The position numbers were made by a program, and so were the translations under genes. A model generated the notes under the pieces. The model was given only the letters and a program-made list of their open reading frames with translations. It was not told the origin of the DNA and searched no databases. Of a DNA stretch of 64,000 nt, positions 18,701 to 26,565 are shown one piece after another. The first letter of the stretch is position 1; each line of letters opens with the position of its first letter. This stretch comes from an uncultured Bacteroidaceae bacterium (lineage in GTDB: Bacteria; Bacteroidota; Bacteroidia; Bacteroidales; Bacteroidaceae): positions 87,452 to 151,451 of the forward strand of contig CAJORF010000123.1 of assembly GCA_905236985.1 (NCBI GenBank). The letters are read 5' to 3'.

Positions 18701-19784
18701 TATCGGTGCCCAGCCAAATGCGTCCGTGGCTGTCGATGAGTGTGCTGGTGACGCAGTTGGACCCGATCACGTTGCGTTCGCCGAGCCGGTAGCCGAGGTA
18801 GCCGAAATCCATCTTGGCCTGTGGCTGCATGAAGATGCCTTTTTGGAGCAGGCAGATCCAGATGTTGCCGTTGCGGTCTTCAAGAATCGAGAATGCCTTG
18901 CTCTTGCCCAAATCAAAGTCGCGGCTGAAGAAGGGGGCATCAACCAAGGTGTCTGCTTGCGGGTCGTAGAGCTTGACGCCGCGTCCGTCGCAGCCGAGAA
19001 GCAGGCGACCGTCGCGACTGGGACAGAGTGTGATGACGGGCAGCCCCGCCGTTTTCTCGATGAAATGGAAGCTACGGCTCGAATCCTTATAGACGTAGAT
19101 GCCCTTGCCATGTACCACGGCGTAGATGTTGCCTTTGTAATCCTGACGGATCTCGAAGAGCTTGGACCGCGTGTCCTCGCTGGTGAAATAGGACGTGCGC
19201 CGATCTCCCTCGCAGAGCATCAGGCCGTCGGACTCGGTGACGATCCAGTAGCGTCCCCTCGAATCCTCGAGGAGGAAACGGACGTAGTAACATTCGGACG
19301 TGAGATCCCAGTCGGGTGAACCCGTGAGCGAGTTTTCGTCGAGACGGATGATACCATAGCCGGAGGTGCAGGCCAGCAGCTCGCCGCGGCTGCTCTCCAT
19401 TATATAATTAATATAGGTGGTGATAGGCGTGTCGTCGCTACTCGTGAGGCTGAAGTCGCGGAAGTGGGCTCCGTCGTAGGCTTGGATGCTTTTGTTTGTA
19501 CCTACTATGATGGTGCCATTGTGGCTCTGTGTGATGCAGTTGATATAGTTGGTGCGTAGCCCTGTTGTCTCATCTCCTTTTTTGAAAATTTGGAACTGAT
19601 AGCCGTCATAACGGTTGAGGCCATTGTGCGTAGCCACCCAAATGAATCCGTCGCGATCCTGGAAAACCTGCACGGCTTGGTTGCTCGACAATTGGTTGTC
19701 GGTGTTGAAAGATTTGCCCATCTGCGCCCATAGATGTGCAAAATTTAAAAAAAAGAACAAAAAAAGGCAGAAAAAACGCCTCAT
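15759..19784 (-). CDS. hybrid two-component system regulator (propeller, kinase, receiver, AraC)
   Basis: A 1341-residue one-protein signalling system. Signal peptide residues 1-21; periplasmic two-component-propeller repeats (about 25-680, with recurring DRxGxIW-type blades such as FQDRDGFIWVATHNGL); a Y_Y_Y domain (about 690-755); one transmembrane helix (about 772-792); HisKA with H-box NISHEIRTPMTL (about 820); HATPase with ILSNAFKFTP (about 935) and GTGIGLDL; receiver domain (about 1088-1200, phospho-Asp in LVLSDVMMPEMDG); and an AraC-type DNA-binding domain (about 1235-1340). Regulators of this type sense glycan fragments and activate polysaccharide utilisation genes; the divergent esterases are the obvious targets. 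The ATG at 19784 places the signal peptide first, whereas the longer ORF from 19856 adds a polar extension. Confidence 0.95.
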   Translation of the reverse strand: MRRFFCLFLFFFLNFAHLWAQMGKSFNTDNQLSSNQAVQVFQDRDGFIWVATHNGLNRYDGYQFQIFKKGDETTGLRTNYINCITQSHNGTIIVGTNKSIQAYDGAHFRDFSLTSSDDTPITTYINYIMESSRGELLACTSGYGIIRLDENSLTGSPDWDLTSECYYVRFLLEDSRGRYWIVTESDGLMLCEGDRRTSYFTSEDTRSKLFEIRQDYKGNIYAVVHGKGIYVYKDSSRSFHFIEKTAGLPVITLCPSRDGRLLLGCDGRGVKLYDPQADTLVDAPFFSRDFDLGKSKAFSILEDRNGNIWICLLQKGIFMQPQAKMDFGYLGYRLGERNVIGSNCVTSTLIDSHGRIWLGTDKDGLYLVDKEDIKRTRHFTDCPSTILDMIEDAKGNIWLGSYGEGCGWIEPSTGQWHAAQLGLSSSANIFGFEANKEGDVWIATMGNGLIRYNIFSGKQTNFRVHDRADLDSTVNSLPNNYLTNLCLSPDGKRLFVASSVGLCCYDMAADSWVNTLGSNCQYRGTFMRQLYIDSRDCLWLATNDGLFCYDLRTHETRQYTTRDGLPDDGIASIIGDRQGNLWIGTDHGLCCFNPTKSTIANYYVDNGLQGSEFSDGAVSISEHGSLLFGGTGGVTWFNPAEVKPLTWKANVYLTELLLRHTPVTPGVKSGIYTVTDTTVINARRFDLSSSDNTFTIHLSTFTYDNPEHITYLYRINNDEWIRLQKGVNDVTFNAMAPGTYHFQVKAINNQQETDIREFTVKIHTSWYASLWAWIAYLLLAVLAVWILHLYRRRKEQDRLRLQEHIHAEQMADAKLRFFMNISHEIRTPMTLILTPLLSLIKQDDDPHRRGIYETMRRNAQRILGLINQMMDLRKIDKGQMQMRMCETDLIAFVNDIYGLFTLQAKTKNLLFSYEHDTEELPVWIDRSNFDKVVVNILSNAFKFTPSGGKVRIRVTHSDTTASIAVYDNGTAIPDEVMAHIFERFYQQPGSVNDRHVGTGIGLDLTRALVELHHGTIAVHNNDDGHGCEFTVTIPLGNAHLTAEEMITSPSPDQVTVSDDARAGIILDDDTPDTTEPSPLPRAGHRQTLVIIEDDDEIRDALVTELSGDYDITAFPNGLLGLKQVITALPDLVLSDVMMPEMDGNTLCTKIKANPLTSHIPVILLTAKNSDEDQLEGLETGADAYIIKPFNMDILRRTIINLLHRNDLLRLKYGRNDLLEERVDDVQMKSPDEKLLERIMDVINKNLSNADLSVEKIASDVGISRVHLHRKMKELTGQTPHDFIRNIRLKQAASLLANQGMNVTEVMYACGFNNSASFSTIFKRFYGLAPRDYMREHQHKED

Positions 19785-19797
19785 AAGTTTGTCATTT

Positions 19798-19875
19798 GTT
19801 ACAAAAGCTTTGCAAAGGTAGTGTAATTTTAGGTTACATCCAAAAGAAAGTAACAAAATTAAAAAATTATGTTAC
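19798..19875. promoter_or_regulatory. cluster of GTTAC/GTAAC motifs, possible regulator binding sites
   Basis: GTTAC occurs at 19798-19802, 19833-19837 and 19871-19875, and the inverse GTAAC at 19850-19854. The copies at 19833 and 19871 extend to GTTACAT, and the 19833/19850 pair forms a dyad. They cover both divergent promoters. Binding by the AraC domain is inference. Confidence 0.35.
19813..19844 (-). promoter_or_regulatory. promoter of the hybrid regulator gene
   Basis: Minus strand: -33 TTTG (19841-19844), 20-nt spacer, -7 TACCTTTG (19813-19820), about 30 nt before the start at 19784. Full consensus match. Confidence 0.7.
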
Positions 19876-19883
19876 ATTATTCG

Positions 19884-19915
19884 ATTGCGTATATTATAAA
19901 TATACATTATCTTTG
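19884..19915 (+). promoter_or_regulatory. promoter of the esterase operon
   Basis: A -33-like ATTG (19884-19887) is followed after 20 nt by -7 TATCTTTG (19908-19915). The first start codon is 35 nt further on. Confidence 0.65.
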
Positions 19916-19950
19916 CGGACATAAAATGATTATCATCATTTATTATTGAC

Positions 19951-20901
19951 ATGAAAAAGATCCTTTTTTTGATTCTTCTATGCCTGCCTATGATTTCCTT
20001 TGCTCAACCAGCAGGCGGTTTTGGCGGCTTTCAGGTTCCGCAGGCCAACCTTGAGACATCTGCTGTGTGGAAAGATGTCAACTATGCCGGCGATGACCAA
20101 GCCTTCCACACTTGTGACATCTATCTGCCCAAGCAAGTGAAGGACGCTTATCCCGTAGTGATCCATATCTATGGCAGCGCGTGGTTTAGCAACAGCAGCA
20201 AAGGCATGGCCGACCTCGGCACAATCGTCAAGGCATTGCTCGATGCGGGCTATGCAGTCGTTTGCCCCAACCATCGCTCCAGTGCTGATGCCAAATGGCC
20301 TGCACAAATCCATGACATCCGCGCTGTGATCCGCTTCGTTCGCGGCGATGCTTCGAAGTATAAGTTCGATCCCTCTTTCATTGCCACCAGCGGTTTCTCA
20401 TCAGGCGGTCATCTCGCCTCAACAGCTGCCACCACCAGCGGCACCAAAGAAGCTACCGTGGGCTCTGTCACTATCGACCTTGAAGGCTCCGTCGGAAATC
20501 ACACCGATCAAAGCAGTGCCGTCAATGCAGCTTGCGATTGGTCTGGACCTATTGACCTCACAGCCATGAACTGTGGCGATCATATCACTATGGGCGAAAA
20601 AAGTCCAGAGGATGTGCTCCTCGACTCCAAGCTGGATAAGGAACCCGACAAATATCGCAGCCTGAGTGCGAGCACCTATATCGACCCAACTGATCCTCCT
20701 GTCATCATCTTCCACGGCGAGAAAGATAATGTCGTGCCCTGCTGCCAAGGCAAGAAGTTCTACGAGCTGCTGCAAGCCAACGGCATCAAGAGCGAAGCGA
20801 CTTTTGTCCCTGAAGGTGGTCATGGAATGGGAATGTATTCCGCAGAGAACCTCCAGAAGATGGTCAACTTCCTGAATGAAGTAAGGAATGTTAAGCCTTG
20901 A
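19951..20901 (+). CDS. exported alpha/beta hydrolase, probable carbohydrate esterase
   Basis: A 316-residue enzyme with a signal peptide (residues 1-18, ending ISFA). The fold is an esterase/lipase-type alpha/beta hydrolase: VVIHIYGSAWF in the oxyanion region, the nucleophile motif GFSSG with Ser150, an acid in IIFHGEKDNVVP (Asp near 255) and the catalytic His in GGHGMG (near 287). This type, close to BD-FAE/acetylxylan esterases, removes acyl groups from plant polysaccharides or their fragments. The start is ATG 35 nt after a good promoter. The next gene, 33 nt downstream, is a two-domain esterase, and the divergent gene encodes a glycan-sensing regulator; both support a polysaccharide role. 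Exact substrate is not shown. Confidence 0.82.
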   Translation: MKKILFLILLCLPMISFAQPAGGFGGFQVPQANLETSAVWKDVNYAGDDQAFHTCDIYLPKQVKDAYPVVIHIYGSAWFSNSSKGMADLGTIVKALLDAGYAVVCPNHRSSADAKWPAQIHDIRAVIRFVRGDASKYKFDPSFIATSGFSSGGHLASTAATTSGTKEATVGSVTIDLEGSVGNHTDQSSAVNAACDWSGPIDLTAMNCGDHITMGEKSPEDVLLDSKLDKEPDKYRSLSASTYIDPTDPPVIIFHGEKDNVVPCCQGKKFYELLQANGIKSEATFVPEGGHGMGMYSAENLQKMVNFLNEVRNVKP

Positions 20902-20910
20902 ATACCCTAA

Positions 20911-22878
<1,968 letters not shown>

Positions 22879-22903
22879 TACTCACACCTGAGTCAATAAA
22901 ATG

Positions 22904-22939
22904 TTACAGGGGAGAAGCCTTTCAGCTTCTTCCCTGTAA
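22904..22939. terminator. terminator between the esterase operon and the glycosyltransferase gene
   Basis: A 15-nt inverted repeat with one mismatch (22904-22918 with 22925-22939, core GAGAAGC/GCTTCT) and a 6-nt loop, followed on the plus strand by TGTTTTTGTTC. The right arm overlaps the last codons of the convergent glycosyltransferase gene (stop at 22922-22924), so the same bases encode its C-terminus. Confidence 0.75.
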
Positions 22940-23926
22940 TGTTTTTGTTCTTTGGAAGAGGGCATGAATGTGCTGTTGGAAGTCGAAGAGGGGGAGGCTG
23001 AGGGTGAGCCAGTAGCCAGGCTTCCAACGGTAGCGAAGGGGCAGTCGGGAGGGACGGAAGGTGTGGAGGATGGTGGTGAAACGCTGGCGCAGAGAAGTGA
23101 TTTCGCTGGGAGTGAGTTCGTCGGCGTGGCTGAGGTAGAGGCGGTAGCAGGCGATGAAAGTCATCCAACGGTTCCCCTCGAAGCGACGCATGACCTTGGG
23201 ACGAATGTTCTCCTTTTTCAGTGCAAAGAGCAGGGATAGGTTCGCTTCCATGAAGTCGAAGCGATGGATATTGAAGGAGGTGGTCATGGACTTCTCGTGC
23301 TGACGGTAGAAATAGATGCCCTGACAGGCGCGCACTTCACGACTGTGGAGGTAGTGTAGGCGCGAGCTGTTGTCATCACTGTAGAGCCGAGTGGCTGTAT
23401 CGAACGGAATCTGGCGATGGAGCGATGTGCGAACGACGTAAAGTCCGTGGAGCTTCCAACCATCTAAACAGAGCTCAAAAGCCTCTTCACCAGAGAGACC
23501 GCCGTCGCTGTTCAGACCTGCGGGCATCGGCCATTCCTCCTCATGTCCGTCGGGATAAATGCGGCGAAGGTGGAAAACGACGCAGTCTGTGCGAGGGTGA
23601 TGGCAGAACACTTCAAGCGCGCGCTGGAGCGCATCGGGAGAAAGCCAGTCATCGGCATCGACCATGCAGACGTAGGGTGCAGTGACATGTTGGAGGGCGA
23701 GGTTGCGTGCTACGGCCTGACCACTGTTGACAGGTGTCTGAAAAACCTTGATACGCGTGTCGCGGGCTGCGCTATGCTGGAGAAGTGAGAAGGTGTCATC
23801 AGTGGAGCAGTCATCCACGCAGAGAAGCTCCACATCGTTGAGCGTCTGGCTGCACAGCGAACGGAGGCAGTCGGGGAGCGTGGAGGCCGCATTATAGGCT
23901 GCTATGAGGACTGCTATCTGCGCCAT
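22922..23926 (-). CDS. glycosyltransferase family 2
   Basis: A 334-residue GT-A fold enzyme that would transfer a sugar from a nucleotide-sugar donor. The N-terminal domain shows AVLIAAYNAASTL, the acidic VDDCSTDDT motif and the metal/donor-binding DxD in CMVDADDWLS (near residue 92), typical of GT2. The C-terminal third is basic and helical, without clear membrane helices. It overlaps the end of the flippase gene by 13 nt, so the two are translated together. The pair probably adds sugar to and exports a surface glycan. No other glycan-assembly genes are nearby, and the acceptor is unknown. Confidence 0.88.
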   Translation of the reverse strand: MAQIAVLIAAYNAASTLPDCLRSLCSQTLNDVELLCVDDCSTDDTFSLLQHSAARDTRIKVFQTPVNSGQAVARNLALQHVTAPYVCMVDADDWLSPDALQRALEVFCHHPRTDCVVFHLRRIYPDGHEEEWPMPAGLNSDGGLSGEEAFELCLDGWKLHGLYVVRTSLHRQIPFDTATRLYSDDNSSRLHYLHSREVRACQGIYFYRQHEKSMTTSFNIHRFDFMEANLSLLFALKKENIRPKVMRRFEGNRWMTFIACYRLYLSHADELTPSEITSLRQRFTTILHTFRPSRLPLRYRWKPGYWLTLSLPLFDFQQHIHALFQRTKTLQGRS

Positions 23927-25404
23927 GAACGTATTTTCTGGGAGAAACGTCGCACGATGTCCGATTCACGCTGGAGAACAACGACGCTGTAGGCTGTCGA
24001 GAGTGTAAGCAGGATGAAGCCTGCGACATATTTCCAAAGCGGAGGCAATAGAAGGCAGACCGCTACGCTGAGGCCAAGGAGCATCATCTGCTGGAGCGTC
24101 AGGCGTAGGGTAGAGTGCTCGATGAGGAAATGGTAGCGCCGATGGTAGCAGATCCCTACGAGGAGGACGTCGAAGAGGGCTGAGAGCGAGAGCCCAATGC
24201 CAATTCCAGCCAAGTGCCACTGCAAGTAGCAGAGGATGATGGCAGAGAGTGAGAAGATATCATAGATGATCTCCATCGCCATATAGACTTTTGATTCTCC
24301 GCGTGCCAAGGCGGTGTAAGCTACAGGCACTGAGATACATCGGAAAAACATATAGAAGACAGCACAGACGGTCATCTCGACAGCGGGCAGGAACTCCTCG
24401 GTGTAGAGAACGCGAAGGATGATGGGCATCATGACGATGAGGGCAATGAGCATCGGAGAGAGCAGGATCATGCAGGCGCGTATCTGGCGGTTGATCGTGA
24501 TGTTGCAGCGGTCGCTGTCGTGGTTGACACTGGAGAGACGAGGGAAATAGTCGGATTCCAGTGCTGTGAAGATGACTCCAGCGTATGTGACCATTATCGT
24601 GTAGCCTACACGATAGTAGCCCAGCGTGGTTTCGGAACTATGCTCCTTCAAGAATGTCTGCAACACCACTGCCATACCAGCTCCAGCGATGCCCGTGAGA
24701 ACGTAGGGAATGCCCACGCGCAATAATGGTAAACCTTTGCGGAACACTTCAATGGATGTAGGGGCTACGCGCCACGGATAGAGGGGTAGGGTGAAGGCCA
24801 GATGAACGGCCAGTGTGGCAGCCGCACAGCAGTCGAGTGACAGGATGATGCCCTGCAGGCCCAGTGCCCAAAAGAAGGGTACGGTGAGGCAGAAGATGAG
24901 CACGGCACCAAGCAACGAGATGGAGGCTACGCGCTTGAGACGACGCAGACCTTTGAGGATGGAAATCTCGCCTCCCGTCAGGATAGTGCAAGCCACCATC
25001 GGAGCCAGCAACACCACATCGCGGGCGTGATTCACCTCGAAGAGGCTGAGGCCGAACATCGCCGCAACACAAATCAGGCAGGCAAACAAGGCCGACCACA
25101 AGCACCATGTGCGGACTATTTTAATAAAGGAACGTATGCGCGCGAAATCATCCTCCTCAAAAAGTTCTGAAATATGTTGAACCGTGGAGATGGGAATGCC
25201 GAAGTTGGAACAGCTGTTGACAAAATCCGACACGCTGATGTAGAATCCCATCAATCCGATGCCTGCGGCTCCAAGCAGCTTCGATGCGAGTTTGTTGCGG
25301 ATGATGCCAATGAGGATGTTGATGCCCTGCACACCACCAAAGACCCCCGTGTATTTGAGCACGTGATCCAATGAGGCGTCTTGATGTTTGGCAGGTTCTG
25401 ACAT
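23914..25404 (-). CDS. polysaccharide flippase (Wzx/O-antigen translocase type)
   Basis: A 496-residue integral membrane protein with about 12-14 hydrophobic segments, beginning after a short polar leader with LKYTGVFGGVQGINILIG and including FYISVSDFVNSCSNFGIPIS, a pattern usual for the oligosaccharide flippase (MOP) superfamily. Such proteins move lipid-linked oligosaccharides across the inner membrane. The gene is first in a two-gene unit with the glycosyltransferase at 22922, overlapping it by 13 nt, and is divergent from panB across 107 nt. Substrate cannot be read from the sequence. Confidence 0.85.
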   Translation of the reverse strand: MSEPAKHQDASLDHVLKYTGVFGGVQGINILIGIIRNKLASKLLGAAGIGLMGFYISVSDFVNSCSNFGIPISTVQHISELFEEDDFARIRSFIKIVRTWCLWSALFACLICVAAMFGLSLFEVNHARDVVLLAPMVACTILTGGEISILKGLRRLKRVASISLLGAVLIFCLTVPFFWALGLQGIILSLDCCAAATLAVHLAFTLPLYPWRVAPTSIEVFRKGLPLLRVGIPYVLTGIAGAGMAVVLQTFLKEHSSETTLGYYRVGYTIMVTYAGVIFTALESDYFPRLSSVNHDSDRCNITINRQIRACMILLSPMLIALIVMMPIILRVLYTEEFLPAVEMTVCAVFYMFFRCISVPVAYTALARGESKVYMAMEIIYDIFSLSAIILCYLQWHLAGIGIGLSLSALFDVLLVGICYHRRYHFLIEHSTLRLTLQQMMLLGLSVAVCLLLPPLWKYVAGFILLTLSTAYSVVVLQRESDIVRRFSQKIRSWRR

Positions 25405-25454
25405 CTTTTTTCAATAAATAACGTACAATGATGATGTTTATTGTGAGAATTGCG

Positions 25455-25462
25455 TATCTTTG
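25455..25462 (+). promoter_or_regulatory. -7 box of panB promoter
   Basis: TATCTTTG followed by CAGC, 49 nt before the panB start. The -33 element is not clear. The same -7 plus CAGC string occurs before the genes at 51563 and 55280. Confidence 0.5.
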
Positions 25463-25511
25463 CAGCAAAATTTTAGAAAAATATTAAAAACATCATCAAT
25501 TACTGTATAAA

Positions 25512-26333
25512 ATGGCAGGATATTTAGTTGACGATACGCGCAAAGTGACTACGCATCGCCTCTATGAAATGAAGCAGAGCGGCAAGAAAATCGCTATGCT
25601 TACGTCGTATGATTATTCGATGGCCCGTATTGTTGACGGAGCTGGAGTAGATGTCATTCTCGTCGGAGACAGTGCATCAAACACGATGGCCGGTAATGTC
25701 ACGACGCTTCCCATCACGCTGGATCAGATGATTTACCACGCCCGCAGCGTCGTTCGCGGTGTGACACGTGCCTTGGTAGTGTGTGATATGCCTTTCGGAA
25801 CGTATCAGGTTGATCCACAAGATGCTGTGCGCAACGCCGTCCGCATCATGCAGGAGACGGGCTGCGATGCTCTGAAGCTCGAAGGTGGTGTGGAGATCTT
25901 GCCCGCCATCAAACTCATTCTCGAAGCGGGTATTCCTGTATGCGGACATCTTGGTCTAACTCCTCAGAGTATCAATAAGTTCGGTACGTATGCTGTCCGT
26001 GCAAAGGAAGATTCTGAGGCAAACAAACTGCGCTCTGATGCTTTGGCATTGTCAGAGGTTGGATGCTTCGCCATTGTGTTGGAAAAGATTCCCGCCAAGC
26101 TGGCCACTGAAGTCACACAGAGCGTGCCAGTGCCCATCATTGGTATTGGCGCTGGTGGCGGTTGCGATGGTCAAGTGCTGGTCGTCCACGATATGCTGGG
26201 CATGAACAATGGTTTTTCGCCTAAGTTCCTGCGTCGCTACGCAGACCTCCATTCGGTCATCACAGATGCTGTTGGCCAGTATGTGACAGATGTCAAGAAC
26301 TGCGAGTTTCCGAACGAAAACGAGCAGTATTGA
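25512..26333 (+). CDS. panB: 3-methyl-2-oxobutanoate hydroxymethyltransferase
   Basis: First committed enzyme of pantothenate (vitamin B5) synthesis: adds a hydroxymethyl group from methylene-tetrahydrofolate to 2-oxoisovalerate to form ketopantoate. The 273-residue TIM-barrel protein has the family blocks [30 protein letters not shown] (metal-binding Asp), [27 protein letters not shown] and [16 protein letters not shown]. Length and start are standard. panC and panD are not in the window. It has its own promoter and terminator, so it appears monocistronic. Confidence 0.97.
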   Translation: MAGYLVDDTRKVTTHRLYEMKQSGKKIAMLTSYDYSMARIVDGAGVDVILVGDSASNTMAGNVTTLPITLDQMIYHARSVVRGVTRALVVCDMPFGTYQVDPQDAVRNAVRIMQETGCDALKLEGGVEILPAIKLILEAGIPVCGHLGLTPQSINKFGTYAVRAKEDSEANKLRSDALALSEVGCFAIVLEKIPAKLATEVTQSVPVPIIGIGAGGGCDGQVLVVHDMLGMNNGFSPKFLRRYADLHSVITDAVGQYVTDVKNCEFPNENEQY

Positions 26334-26363
26334 AACAAATTTATTATTATTTGATACATTTCT

Positions 26364-26395
26364 AGCGGTACACAGTGATGTGTGCTGCTTTTTTA
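26364..26395 (+). terminator. panB terminator
   Basis: An 11-bp stem with two G-U pairs (26364-26374 with 26379-26389), loop GTGA, followed by a run of T residues. It lies 30 nt after the panB stop. Confidence 0.8.
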
Positions 26396-26457
26396 TGTTT
26401 CATAACATATTTTTGAAAAAGTCTTATAAAAAATGTGTCACGATGAGAATATTATTG

Positions 26458-26465
26458 TAACTTTG
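26458..26465 (+). promoter_or_regulatory. -7 box, probable promoter of the fasciclin/SusCD operon
   Basis: TAACTTTG fits TAnnTTTG; a weak -33 candidate (TGTG, 26434-26437) lies 20 nt upstream. The leader to the first ATG is about 95 nt. Confidence 0.5.
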
Positions 26466-26499
26466 ACACCAATTAGGACTTATTATGGTCTAAACTGAC

Positions 26500-26512
26500 C
26501 CTTCTTAGAAGG
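26500..26512. promoter_or_regulatory. 13-nt palindrome in the leader of the fasciclin/SusCD operon
   Basis: CCTTCT-T-AGAAGG is a perfect 6-bp-arm inverted repeat with a 1-nt centre, about 35 nt after the predicted transcription start. It could be an operator half-site pair; no regulator gene lies next to the operon to support this. Confidence 0.3.
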
Positions 26513-26565
26513 ATATTCTATGTCGTAACCGAAAAGAAATCAAGTAATCAACTATTAATAACAAC

